Below, in pieces: positions 35,614 to 44,360 of a stretch of DNA of 64,000 nucleotides (position 1 is the stretch's first letter; each line of letters opens with the position of its first letter). The translations under genes were made by a program, and so were the position numbers. Source of the DNA: an uncultured bacterium (GTDB taxonomy: Bacteria; Bacillota; Clostridia; Lachnospirales; Lachnospiraceae); NCBI GenBank assembly GCA_947574055.1, contig CANPIC010000002.1:1-64000 (forward strand), written 5' to 3'. The notes beneath the pieces are model-generated. The model ran no database searches. It was not told the DNA's origin and saw only the letters and a list, made by a program, of their open reading frames with translations.

Positions 35614-36313
35614 CTCTTTGCTCCTTTTCTTTTCCCACGCTGTCTCCTGTCAGCATATAGCCGATCCCCCGGATGGTTTTAAGCAGTATGGCACTGCCGC
35701 TTGCCTGCAGACGCCTTCGCAGGAAATGGATGTAATTATCCAGATTGCCTTCTTCCACATCACTGTCAGGTCCCCAGACTTTTAGCAGGAGAGTGGAGCG
35801 TGACAGGATCTGTCCGGGATTGCGGAGGAAGATTTCCAGCAGTGTGCTTTCCCTGTTGGAGAGCGTACAGGAGCCGGCCGGTCCTGTCAGGAGCCCGTTT
35901 TCCCTGTCATAACGGATATCCTGTACCTGCAGGACGGCAGACATTTGCAGCGCAGGAGAACGCCTTGTGACGCAGCAAATGCGCGCTAACAACTCTTCAA
36001 AGGCAAACGGCTTTACCAGATAATCGTCGGCTCCCAGATTCAGCCCGGTCACCTTGTCCTTCAGGGAACCCAGTGCAGTGATCATAATGACCGGTGTGGC
36101 AATGCCCTTATCCCGCAGGCATTTGAGGACAGCAGGGCCGGACAGCAGAGGAAGCATGGAGTCCAGCAGTATGATATCGTGGATATTCTGCTCTGCGTAA
36201 TAAAGAGCTTCTTCCCCGTCCATGCAGGAATCCACATCAAATCCCTTTTCCGTAAGACGACTGCTGAGTGAATGATTCAGATTTTTATTATCTTCTGCAA
36301 GTAAGATGCGCAT
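35606..36313 (-). CDS. OmpR-family response regulator
   Basis: A 235-aa regulator. The receiver domain (1-115) has the acidic pocket AEDN, phospho-acceptor Asp51 in LLDSMLP, and Lys101 in VKPF. The C-terminal winged-helix domain (about 130-225) has LSNRESTLLEIF and NYIHFLRRRL. OmpR-type dimers bind direct repeats at about 10-11 base spacing, and such repeats sit at its own promoter and at the divergent operon. GAAAGGGG lies before the ATG on the minus strand. Confidence 0.95.
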   Translation of the reverse strand: MRILLAEDNKNLNHSLSSRLTEKGFDVDSCMDGEEALYYAEQNIHDIILLDSMLPLLSGPAVLKCLRDKGIATPVIMITALGSLKDKVTGLNLGADDYLVKPFAFEELLARICCVTRRSPALQMSAVLQVQDIRYDRENGLLTGPAGSCTLSNRESTLLEIFLRNPGQILSRSTLLLKVWGPDSDVEEGNLDNYIHFLRRRLQASGSAILLKTIRGIGYMLTGDSVGKEKEQRDV

Positions 36314-36351
36314 GGTGATACCCCTTTCAAAGGCATTTTATTACCCTTATT

Positions 36352-36385
36352 ATTTTAGCACAAAATTCTCTAAACAGTCTCTAAA
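36352..36385 (-). promoter_or_regulatory. Operator/promoter of the two-component genes
   Basis: On the minus strand, TTTAGAGA occurs twice, starting at 36385 and 36374 (11-base spacing). A -10 TAAAAT (36357-36352) starts 17 bases after the beginning of the second repeat. This is the layout of an OmpR-type activator site overlapping the -35 region, indicating autoregulation. The exact mirror occurs on the other side of the intergenic gap. Confidence 0.85.
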
Positions 36386-36433
36386 TGCTGTGCAATCAGA
36401 TGCCTGCCAATAAAAAGGGGCGTTTGTGTGAGT

Positions 36434-36467
36434 TTTAGAGGTTATTTAGAGACTGTCGTGGTAGAGT
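36434..36467 (+). promoter_or_regulatory. Operator/promoter of the lipoprotein-permease operon
   Basis: TTTAGAG occurs at 36434 and 36445 (11-base spacing) and is followed by a -10-like TAGAGT (36462-36467) that starts 17 bases after the second repeat, the same geometry as the divergent promoter. The matching sequence and spacing imply control by the adjacent response regulator. Confidence 0.85.
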
Positions 36468-36543
36468 AAAGGAAAACAGTCAGTTGTATGACGCCGGATA
36501 GCATGGGGATGGGCCGGTAAGAGATCAGGAAAGGAGATTGGAT

Positions 36544-38883
36544 ATGAGAAAGAACAGGGCAGGGAGACGGATTTTGGCACTGCTTCTGGCATTGCTGCTC
36601 GCTCTGGCCGTGACGGCCTGTGGAGGGACGGCGGCAAAAATCGAAGAAGGCGGGGCGGCGCAGGCCACACCACCAGATAGCGGGGAAGAGGGAGATAAGA
36701 CTGCAGAGGCAGAGGGACAAAACGCGCAGGGGCGATACAGAGAAGAAACGGTATGGGAGATGAAACTGGCAGACAATGCACAGGCGGGGCTCTCTGATGA
36801 GGGCGACTTTGTCTTTCTGAATTGTCCTACCAGTCAGATCCTCGTGTCCGGGGACGGCGGGTATACATGGGAAAATCGGGCGGATGAAGCCTTTACAGCT
36901 TTTACGGAGGAAAATTATGCGGTGGCCGCTGCATGCTCCGGTGATGGCAGGATAGCCATGGTTACCATGCATAGAGAGGCAGAGGATGGTGAGGAATGCA
37001 CATACCGGCTGTATCTGTATGATACAGACCGGACCGTACGGGAAATTCCTTTCACACCTCCGGAGCCAGGCAGCAGGCCCGCCGCTCTGCTCTTTGACGA
37101 GAGTGGCCGGCTGTATGTAAGCACAAGTGGCAGTTACGCCGTTTTTGAGGTTTCCGTTACGGATGGCAGTGCCAGGAAGCTGGCTGATGTTCCCGGTATG
37201 GTGCAGACAATGGACTGCACGGGCAGCACGCTTATGTGGGCCACAGGTTCTACGGTATATTTCTATGATTTGGAGACGGGGAGCCTGACAGAAGATCCGA
37301 TGCTGAATGATTTTATCAGGGAAACTTATGGCAATATGGAATGGTTTGGCGGCGGTTTTCACGCTCTGCCTTTTCTGGGCGGGGACGATGTGGTATACCT
37401 TGCGGGGGAGCAGGGACTGCACCGCCATGTGATCGGGGGCAGCACGATGGAACAGCTGATCGAAGGCTCTCTTTCTTCGTTTGGCGATCCTTCTCATAGC
37501 ATTATGGCCATGCAAAGAAACGGAGAATCCGGCTTTCTGGCCCTGTTTGGCGACGGCAAAATTGTCATGTTTACTTACGATGCATCCGCGGCCTGCGTAC
37601 CGGCTGGTGAAGTGACTGTCTACAGCCTGTATGCGGATGATAACATCAAACAGACGATATCCACATTCCAGGCGGCCTGGCCAGATCTGTATGTGCATTA
37701 TGAGGTGGGTATGGAAGAAAGCGGAGTGACCAGGGAAGATGCACTGAAAAAGCTAAACACCAGACTGCTGGCCGGGGAAGGGCCTGATGTGCTGATTCTG
37801 GATGGTATGGATATTGCGGCGTATGCAGAAAAAGGCGTTCTGGCCGATCTGTCCGGTCTTGCAGAGGAGATCGGGCAAAAGGAGGGCCTGTTTGAGAACC
37901 TGCTACAACCTTTTTATCAGGGAGAGCGTCTTTGCGCTTTGCCGGCCGGATTTGGGATACCGGTGATCGCCGGCCGCGCGGACTGTATCAGTGGAGTCTG
38001 TGATTACGAGACTTTTGCCGATCTGGTGACGGCAGCAAGAGAAGAGAACCCACAGACTGATCTGCTCAGTGTCTGTTCCGGGAGCGGGATGATCAGACGT
38101 CTGCTCCCTGTCTGCGCACCGTCCTGGAAAACCGCAGATGGCAGTACGGATCTGCAACGGATCAGAGAATTTCTGGAACAGACAAAACGGATCTATGATG
38201 CCCAGATGAATGGCACGCCGCAGACAATGATCGAGATGTATCGCCAGGGTATGGAAAAGAGCGGTGAGTTTAGCGAAGAGAGTCTTTATTTTAAAGGCCT
38301 TTCCCTGAATAACTATTATTTAGGGGAGTGTAGTTTCGGGTTTGGGGAGATGCTTTGGCGTGACAATTATCTGGAGCTGCTTTCCGCACCGGGCATCAAA
38401 GGATTAGAAGATACGATCTGGCAGGAGATGGAAGGACAGAGTGACCATGTGTATCATCCCCTGACCATAGCCGCTGTCAATAGCGGTGCTCAGAACCCGG
38501 ACGGTGCCAAAGAACTACTGCGCACGATGAGCAGTCAGGCAGTCCAGGATGTACTGCCGGTCGGATTCCCCATCAACAGAAAGGCTCTGGCCGCACAGTT
38601 TGCGTATGAGGAAAGCAGTCTGGGCGAAGATGGCGGCCTGCAATATATCGGGATGTCCACACCGGATGGCATCTATTTTGAACACACAATCTACCCTGCA
38701 TCCCCGCAAGCGGTCAGGGATCTGGAAAAACGGATCGAAGGATTGAATACTCCTTATCTTTGCGACGCTGTACTGGAGCAGGCAGTGACACAGCAGGGGG
38801 CGAGGTATCTGAGCGGGGAACTGGATTTGGAAACAGCCATCAAGGCTATTGACAGCGCCGTATCGATTTATATGGCTGAGTAG
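36544..38883 (+). CDS. Large lipoprotein: propeller-like N-terminal region plus ABC-type solute-binding domain
   Basis: A 779-aa lipoprotein with a signal peptide ending at AVTAC (Cys26). The first 350 residues or so carry beta-strand repeats with an Asp-box, SGDGGYTW (102-109), and further blade-like segments (DESGRLYVSTSG, TLMWATGSTVYFYD). This suggests a propeller-type sensor or binding domain. From about 360 to the end it resembles a sugar-type solute-binding protein, with FQAAWPDLYVHYEV, AGEGPDVLILDGMD and VGFPINRKA. That pairing is unusual. It starts at ATG 36544 with AAGGAG seven bases upstream and heads the operon controlled by the neighbouring two-component system. Confidence 0.8.
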   Translation: MRKNRAGRRILALLLALLLALAVTACGGTAAKIEEGGAAQATPPDSGEEGDKTAEAEGQNAQGRYREETVWEMKLADNAQAGLSDEGDFVFLNCPTSQILVSGDGGYTWENRADEAFTAFTEENYAVAAACSGDGRIAMVTMHREAEDGEECTYRLYLYDTDRTVREIPFTPPEPGSRPAALLFDESGRLYVSTSGSYAVFEVSVTDGSARKLADVPGMVQTMDCTGSTLMWATGSTVYFYDLETGSLTEDPMLNDFIRETYGNMEWFGGGFHALPFLGGDDVVYLAGEQGLHRHVIGGSTMEQLIEGSLSSFGDPSHSIMAMQRNGESGFLALFGDGKIVMFTYDASAACVPAGEVTVYSLYADDNIKQTISTFQAAWPDLYVHYEVGMEESGVTREDALKKLNTRLLAGEGPDVLILDGMDIAAYAEKGVLADLSGLAEEIGQKEGLFENLLQPFYQGERLCALPAGFGIPVIAGRADCISGVCDYETFADLVTAAREENPQTDLLSVCSGSGMIRRLLPVCAPSWKTADGSTDLQRIREFLEQTKRIYDAQMNGTPQTMIEMYRQGMEKSGEFSEESLYFKGLSLNNYYLGECSFGFGEMLWRDNYLELLSAPGIKGLEDTIWQEMEGQSDHVYHPLTIAAVNSGAQNPDGAKELLRTMSSQAVQDVLPVGFPINRKALAAQFAYEESSLGEDGGLQYIGMSTPDGIYFEHTIYPASPQAVRDLEKRIEGLNTPYLCDAVLEQAVTQQGARYLSGELDLETAIKAIDSAVSIYMAE

Positions 38884-38884
38884 T

Positions 38885-39661
38885 ATGCGCGGAAGAAAAA
38901 GGAAAGAAAGCCGATATTTTCTGGGATTTCTTGTCAGCAGTCTCACAGGGGTGGCAGTCTTTGTCCTGCTCCCCTTCGGGGATGTGGTAAGAAGATCATT
39001 TCTGACAGTAATGTCAGGAGAATACGTAGGACTGAACAATTACAGGGCTGTCCTGCATAACCAGGCCTTTCGACTGGCAGTGAAAAATACCATATGTTTC
39101 TCAGTTACGGCCATTGTGCTGGTAACGGGGCTGGGGCTGGCGGCAGCGCTCCTGCTCAGCAGGCTGCAAAGGATCCGTCTGATCAAGAGCCTGTATCTTT
39201 TTCCACTGGCGATCCCTGCGGCGGCAGTGGTGATTGTCTGGCATATGTTCTTTTATCGCAGGGATTTTGGCAGCCTGACAGCCGCTTATCTGTGGAAATA
39301 CAGTGGCTATACCATTGTGCTGTGGCTGGCGGGCATTGCCGCCATTTCGCGACAACTGACAGAAGCGGCCAGGGTGGACGGTGCGGACAGGCTGCAGGTC
39401 TTTTTGTTTGTGGAACTTCCCTGTCTGCGGGGCAGCCTGTATACGATTATCATTCTTTCTTTTTTAAATTCCCTGAAGATATACAGGGAGGTGTATCTGG
39501 CAGCCGGTGCCTATCCGGGAGAAGATATTTATATGCTGCAGCATCTTTTCCATAACTGGTATGTCAGTCTGGAATTTGACAAAATGGCGGCGGCAACCGT
39601 ACTCACGGCGGGGGCATTGCTTGGTGCCTTACTGTTTTTTCCGGCTCTGTGGCGGAAATAA
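38885..39661 (+). CDS. ABC transporter permease (MalF/UgpA-like)
   Basis: A 258-aa protein with about six membrane helices and the cytoplasmic EAA loop EAARVDGADRLQVFLFVELP. It would form the import channel with the next permease. ATG 38885 is one base after the lipoprotein stop, so translation is probably coupled; no strong Shine-Dalgarno is seen. No ATP-binding subunit is encoded in this cluster, so a shared ATPase elsewhere would be needed. Confidence 0.85.
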   Translation: MRGRKRKESRYFLGFLVSSLTGVAVFVLLPFGDVVRRSFLTVMSGEYVGLNNYRAVLHNQAFRLAVKNTICFSVTAIVLVTGLGLAAALLLSRLQRIRLIKSLYLFPLAIPAAAVVIVWHMFFYRRDFGSLTAAYLWKYSGYTIVLWLAGIAAISRQLTEAARVDGADRLQVFLFVELPCLRGSLYTIIILSFLNSLKIYREVYLAAGAYPGEDIYMLQHLFHNWYVSLEFDKMAAATVLTAGALLGALLFFPALWRK

Positions 39662-39696
39662 AGGTGGGTTGGCGTCGTCTGACGGGGATACGAGCG

Positions 39697-40569
39697 ATGA
39701 GGAAGCTAGGAAAAAAAGGGAGGGGCTTGCTGTACAGAGTGTTGGTGCGGTTTGTTTTTACGATTCTGGGTGTCCTGCTCTGTCTGCCTGTTTGTTTCAT
39801 GATAACGGGCTCTGTCATGGGGGAGGATGATCTGTTTGCGTATCTTTTACCGGTGTTTGAAGACAGGACGGGATTTGCAGGCTGGAAGCTGATTCCCACA
39901 TATCCTACGTTTGTGCATTACAAACGGCTGTTATTGTATGCGCCGGAGTTTTTTGTGCTGTTTTGGAATGTGGTCAAACTGACCGTGCTGATTCTGGCGG
40001 GACAGATGGCAGTGGGGGTACCGGCAGCCTGGGCGTTTGCCGTCTACCGTGTGCGGGGCAGAAGATTTTTGTTTGCGGTCTATGTGGTGCTGATGTTGCT
40101 GCCATTCCAGGTGACTATGCTTTCGTCTTATCTGTCGCTGAGCCGACTGTCGCTGCTCAATACCCATTGGGCTGTCATACTCCCGGCTGTGTTTCATACC
40201 TTTCCGGTCTTTGTCATCTATGGGGGATTCCGGGATATCCCACGTTCCCTGATCGAAGCGGCCAGAATCGACGGTGCGGGCGAGGGCAGGATTTTTGTCA
40301 CGCTCGGGCTGGGTCTTGGCAGGAGTGGCATGATGTCTGCGCTGGTGCTGGGATTTTTAGATTACTGGAATATGTTGGAACAGCCCTATGCGTTTTTGGA
40401 AGACCGTTCTTTATGGCCATTGTCACTGTATCTGCCGGAGATTGCATGGCAGGAGGCGGGGTTTGCCTTTGCCGCTTCCCTGGTGATGCTGCTTCCCGCC
40501 GGCTTCGTGTTTGCTATGGGACAGGATTATCTTGAACAGGGAATTGTCTATTCCGGTATCAAAGGCTGA
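39697..40569 (+). CDS. ABC transporter permease (MalG-like)
   Basis: A 290-aa membrane protein with about six helices and the EAA loop EAARIDGAGEGRIFVTLGL. It should pair with the preceding permease. ATG 39697 is preferred for its GGGG-containing upstream sequence; a GTG at 39649 overlapping the previous gene is possible. It ends 40 bases before the adaptor gene. Confidence 0.85.
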   Translation: MRKLGKKGRGLLYRVLVRFVFTILGVLLCLPVCFMITGSVMGEDDLFAYLLPVFEDRTGFAGWKLIPTYPTFVHYKRLLLYAPEFFVLFWNVVKLTVLILAGQMAVGVPAAWAFAVYRVRGRRFLFAVYVVLMLLPFQVTMLSSYLSLSRLSLLNTHWAVILPAVFHTFPVFVIYGGFRDIPRSLIEAARIDGAGEGRIFVTLGLGLGRSGMMSALVLGFLDYWNMLEQPYAFLEDRSLWPLSLYLPEIAWQEAGFAFAASLVMLLPAGFVFAMGQDYLEQGIVYSGIKG

Positions 40570-40609
40570 CCGCAAAAGACCGGGCTGACAGGGGAGGTAT
40601 CTGGATAAA

Positions 40610-42298
40610 ATGGAAAGAGGAGAAAATACGGCCCAGTGGCAGAAGATGGGCAGATGGGGGATCTGTCTGCTGCTGTTTCTGGCATTTATGTGGATCTGTA
40701 CGATACTCTCTAAGAGCATCTATGTGTCTGCACTGCCGCGGGTACAGGCGCAGACGATGGAGGAAAAATTCATCGAACATATAATAGAGGTGCAGGGAAT
40801 CATTGAGGCCGGGGGCAACCGGGCCGTGCATACACTGCCGGGACTGCGTGTGGAGAGCCTCTGTGTACAGGAGGGGGAACGGGTGGAGAGCGGCAGTCTG
40901 CTTTTGACCATTGACCTTGGTGACCTGGCATCCCTGATTGAAACAAAGGAAGCCCAACTGACAAGGCAGAGGCTTGACCTGTCAGACAGACAGGCCCGGC
41001 AGCTGCGCGGTTCTCTGGAGCGGGAAGTGGCGGTTCTCTGGGCTACGGAAGATTATGAGGCGGCGGACCGGGACGCCGCTTTGGCGGTGCAGCGTGCCCG
41101 GGAAGCACTGGAACGGGCCGAAAAAGATCTGGAAGCACATCTGGCGCAGGAAGTGCCCAGAACGGATGACAGTGAGCGGGAAGAGGCGTGGGACGCCTAT
41201 CATGACTGGAAGGATAAGAGATATGATATGGAAGATAAGATCAGAGAGAAGGAGCGGGAAATCGCATCTCTGACGGCAGACTGGAAAGAACTTGATGAAA
41301 AGATCAGGCAGGCGGAGGCGGAAGGGGCAGAGCAGGGGATGCAGGAGACGGAAGGATCCGCACAGGAGCAGGCCCGTGATGAAGCGGAGCGTGCGCTGAA
41401 GCAGGCCGAAAAAGAACTGCAAAGTCTGCAGGACAGACATACGCAGCACGAAAGGGCTGCTGTTGAAAGGCCGGACTATACCACAGAAGAAGCAGAATAT
41501 GACAACTGGCAGGCAAAAAAGGAAGAATTGGAAGATGCCCTGCGGGAAGCCAAAGAGGCACTGGAAGATGCAGACTGTGCCAGGGAACATATCCTCAGGG
41601 AGAAAATGCGGGAGATTGCCTCCGCGCAGCTTGAACCGGTACCCGACTCCGGGATCACAGTCTGCGAACTGGAAATCCAACTTCTGGAAAAAGAACTGCA
41701 TGACCTGTATGCGCTGCGCGAAGCAGGGGGAAAGATATGGGCCGAAAACGGCGGTTTTGTATCCCAAATACAAATACAGACAGGAGAGCGCACCGGGGAC
41801 AGTGCGGCTCTGCTGCTGACAGATGAGAACAGACCCTGTCAGTTTACAGGCAGCATAACGAAAGAAGAGGGCAGATATTTGCATCGCGGCGACAGGGTGG
41901 AACTGAAACTCGGCACTGCCAGACTGGAAGTCACTGCCGATTATCTGACAGAAAATGCATCCGGGGGATATGATATCGTCTGCCGTCTGCCGGAGGGGGT
42001 GGGGTATCCGGGCATGGGTGGTACCATCCGCAGGGCTGTACAGGGAGAAGCGTATCAGACTGTCATACCAGTGGAAGCTGTTGTCACCGAAAAGGAGTCC
42101 TGCTATGTCTATACCCTGCATGAAAAGAGCGGTATTCTCGGTCCGGAGCTATATGTGGAAAAGATAAAAGTACGGGTGCTTGATCAGAATGAAACATTCG
42201 CGGCCCTTGTGCCGGGCAGTCTCAGCGCGGACACCAGGATTGTCACCTTTACCTCCAAAGAACTCAAACAAGGGGAGACTGTGCGCGAGGGAAAGTGA
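40610..42298 (+). CDS. HlyD-like membrane adaptor with long coiled coil
   Basis: A 562-aa protein with one N-terminal membrane helix (about 16-36). A lipoyl-like half follows (GLRVESLCVQEGERVESGSLLLTID). A long coiled coil rich in Glu, Lys and Ala (about 105-320) comes next, and then the second half, with GGFVSQIQIQTGERTGDSAALLL, and a beta-barrel domain. This is the layout of membrane-fusion adaptors of efflux pumps. No cognate ATPase or permease of the MacB type is adjacent; the upstream genes are importer-like permeases, so its role here is unclear. GGGGAGG lies 11 bases before the ATG. Confidence 0.8.
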   Translation: MERGENTAQWQKMGRWGICLLLFLAFMWICTILSKSIYVSALPRVQAQTMEEKFIEHIIEVQGIIEAGGNRAVHTLPGLRVESLCVQEGERVESGSLLLTIDLGDLASLIETKEAQLTRQRLDLSDRQARQLRGSLEREVAVLWATEDYEAADRDAALAVQRAREALERAEKDLEAHLAQEVPRTDDSEREEAWDAYHDWKDKRYDMEDKIREKEREIASLTADWKELDEKIRQAEAEGAEQGMQETEGSAQEQARDEAERALKQAEKELQSLQDRHTQHERAAVERPDYTTEEAEYDNWQAKKEELEDALREAKEALEDADCAREHILREKMREIASAQLEPVPDSGITVCELEIQLLEKELHDLYALREAGGKIWAENGGFVSQIQIQTGERTGDSAALLLTDENRPCQFTGSITKEEGRYLHRGDRVELKLGTARLEVTADYLTENASGGYDIVCRLPEGVGYPGMGGTIRRAVQGEAYQTVIPVEAVVTEKESCYVYTLHEKSGILGPELYVEKIKVRVLDQNETFAALVPGSLSADTRIVTFTSKELKQGETVREGK

Positions 42299-42342
42299 AA
42301 TGTACGCGGCACACAGAGAGAAGAATCTGTCCGAAAAAGAAC

Positions 42343-42371
42343 TTGTGTTCGTATATCGGATATGGTATGAT
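42343..42371 (+). promoter_or_regulatory. Promoter of the unknown 185-aa protein gene
   Basis: TTGTGT (42343-42348), 17 bases, TATGAT (42366-42371). It lies 52 bases before ATG 42424. Confidence 0.6.
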
Positions 42372-42423
42372 GGCTGTACAGACACAGGATCAGTTATATG
42401 TTGGGAAGAGGAGGCAGATAAGA

Positions 42424-42981
42424 ATGGGATTATTTTTACAGACAGCAGTGATACCGGATTGTACGGAGACAATGGCGAGAGAAGCTCTGGAGCGGGTGGC
42501 CCGTCGGCAGCCGTCAAATGAATGTGACATGGAACTGCATCCGGATGCGTGCAGATTTGCGGTGCATGGCACGGGCGTGAGTATCCTGTTTGAAGAAGAC
42601 TTTGCCGGCTTTGAGGATATAGCAGGTACCCTGTCGACGGAGACAGGCCGTCCGGTGCTGCTTTTGTATATTTATGATGGAGATTTCTGGGGGTATTTCC
42701 TTTGTGATAAGGGCGAGGTCGTGGATGCCTTCAGTCCCATGCCGGATTACTTTGACGAAATATCGGAGGAAATGCAGGAGCAGATGAAGGGAAACGCCGC
42801 GCTGATTGCACAATATTTCCATGTCGAGGTATCTTCCATTGACAGATACCTGATCTTCTGGACGGAGGATGTATTTGAGGAAGAGGAAAAGAAAGCCTAC
42901 GAAGACGATGAATTTGTCATTGGAGAGGACTGGCAGATGGCAGATTTCATGAGAAAACTGGGATATCCTTATGAATGGTGA
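42424..42981 (+). CDS. Small acidic protein of unknown function
   Basis: A 185-aa protein, strongly acidic towards the C-terminus (EEEEKKAYEDDE). It has no signal peptide or membrane segment. A middle region, PVLLLYIYDGDFWGYFLCDKGEVVDAFSPMPDYF, reads as a compact alpha/beta domain, perhaps an immunity-like or regulatory domain; I do not recognise it. ATG 42424 has AGAGGAGG nine bases upstream and its own promoter, so the gene is expressed separately from the neighbouring adaptor operon. Another start further upstream (42295) overlaps the adaptor gene and looks wrong. Confidence 0.75.
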   Translation: MGLFLQTAVIPDCTETMAREALERVARRQPSNECDMELHPDACRFAVHGTGVSILFEEDFAGFEDIAGTLSTETGRPVLLLYIYDGDFWGYFLCDKGEVVDAFSPMPDYFDEISEEMQEQMKGNAALIAQYFHVEVSSIDRYLIFWTEDVFEEEEKKAYEDDEFVIGEDWQMADFMRKLGYPYEW

Positions 42982-43027
42982 CAGTGACAGACAAAGACCG
43001 GTGCTGTGCACGTAAGCGGTTCCGATA

Positions 43028-43056
43028 TTGTATTTCCTTTCCGGATCATGTATAAT
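43028..43056 (+). promoter_or_regulatory. Promoter of the VanW-family gene
   Basis: TTGTAT (43028-43033), 17 bases, perfect TATAAT (43051-43056). Confidence 0.75.
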
Positions 43057-43122
43057 TATAAAGACATGTCTAATTTGCAGAGGGAATGTCCAATTACAGG
43101 AACAGGAGAGGGGATCAGGATC

Positions 43123-44316
43123 ATGACAGAAATACACGGTTACGGCAGGAGGACACGGAGAGCCGCGGGCACGGCTGCGGCGACAGCACTTTTAACGGCG
43201 CTGTTGTGCAGTATGCCGCTGACGGCGCATGCCGAAGAAGTACCTTACGGTGTACCCTATGGAACGACGATCGGAGAATTAAAAGCGGCAATCCCGGCGC
43301 AGCGTCTGATCATAAAGGTACAGGGATATACATTTGAGAAGATGATGGCAGAACTGGGAGAGACTGCCGTCGTGGTACAGGATAACGGGGACGGTACGAG
43401 ACTGTGTCATATTCCTGATACGTCGCAGCTGGATTCTTTTGTGGCAGATATCAATGCGGCTCTGGCAGGAGTGCCGACAGAGGACGGGGCATTTTATTAT
43501 TATGATACAGCCACCAATTCCATACAGACGTATCCCGGGGTGTCCTATTATCAGATCAATGCGGCGGGAAAAGAGCGTATTTATGTGACTCTGCTGCAGA
43601 TCCTGGCAGGCAGTGGCATCGAGGATCAGACGGTGGAGCTGGGAGAAGCAGATGTGGAACTGACAAACGGTGAGATACCACAAGAAATTGCGCTGAACAA
43701 ATATTCCCTGGAAGGAAGCTGTACCACCAGTTTCCGGGGCAGTTCTTCCAACCGGATTCAGAATATCCGGGTGGCTTCCGGCAACCTCAATCAGACTGTA
43801 CTCTATCCCGGGGAAGTGATCTCCATGAACCGGGCGTTTCTGCCCAGAACATATGCCAACGGTTACCGGGAAGCGGGTGCCTATTCAGGTGGTAAAGTGG
43901 TTCCGGCGATAGGCGGCGGCATCTGTCAGGTCAGTTCCACGGTGTACAATGCGGTGATGAACAGCGGCCTCACCGTGCTGGAGCGGCATGCGCACAGTAT
44001 GCCGGTCAGCTACCTGCCGCTTGGGATGGACGCGGCGATCGCCAGTGGCAGCAAAGATCTGAGAGTACGCAATGACTATCCGTTCCCTGTCTTGTTTGAG
44101 GCCTATACGGAAGGAAAGAATCTGACGGTCAATGTCTATACCAACGAGCTTATGACGGCAGGCACATCCTACAGGCTGCATGCGGTGAGAAAAGGCGGAC
44201 TGGCCGCAGCTGCTTATCTCGAAGTGACAGTAGACGGTGTGGTGACTGAGGACAGGTCTCTGGGAACTTCCAGGTACAGCCCCATGCGTAAAGACAACGG
44301 TGCGGAAGAAGACTGA
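43123..44316 (+). CDS. VanW-family secreted protein
   Basis: A 397-aa protein with a signal peptide ending near THAEE-like LTAHAEE, then about 180 residues of a peptidoglycan-binding-like region and the VanW domain. The domain has GEVISMNRAFLPRTYANGY, GGGICQVSSTVYNAVM and SYLPLGMDAAIASGSKDLRV. VanW proteins occur with vancomycin-resistance genes and in clostridial surface proteins; their reaction is unknown. No van genes are adjacent. ATG 43123 follows AGGAGAGGGG. Confidence 0.9.
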   Translation: MTEIHGYGRRTRRAAGTAAATALLTALLCSMPLTAHAEEVPYGVPYGTTIGELKAAIPAQRLIIKVQGYTFEKMMAELGETAVVVQDNGDGTRLCHIPDTSQLDSFVADINAALAGVPTEDGAFYYYDTATNSIQTYPGVSYYQINAAGKERIYVTLLQILAGSGIEDQTVELGEADVELTNGEIPQEIALNKYSLEGSCTTSFRGSSSNRIQNIRVASGNLNQTVLYPGEVISMNRAFLPRTYANGYREAGAYSGGKVVPAIGGGICQVSSTVYNAVMNSGLTVLERHAHSMPVSYLPLGMDAAIASGSKDLRVRNDYPFPVLFEAYTEGKNLTVNVYTNELMTAGTSYRLHAVRKGGLAAAAYLEVTVDGVVTEDRSLGTSRYSPMRKDNGAEED

Positions 44317-44360
44317 AAAAAGGAGTCATAACCATTTGCTGCGCCTGCATATATTGCAGT

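Noticed and set aside
36442-37698. 418-aa minus-strand ORF opposite the lipoprotein gene
   Set aside because: Shadow of the lipoprotein coding sequence; cysteine- and histidine-rich translation typical of antisense frames.
40982-42121. 379-aa minus-strand ORF opposite the HlyD-like gene
   Set aside because: Antisense of a Glu/Lys-rich coiled coil, which gives long Phe/Leu-rich open frames.
43123-44316. Vancomycin resistance cluster based on VanW
   Set aside because: No vanA/B ligase, vanH, vanX or vanRS pair is adjacent; VanW-family proteins are common alone in Clostridia.
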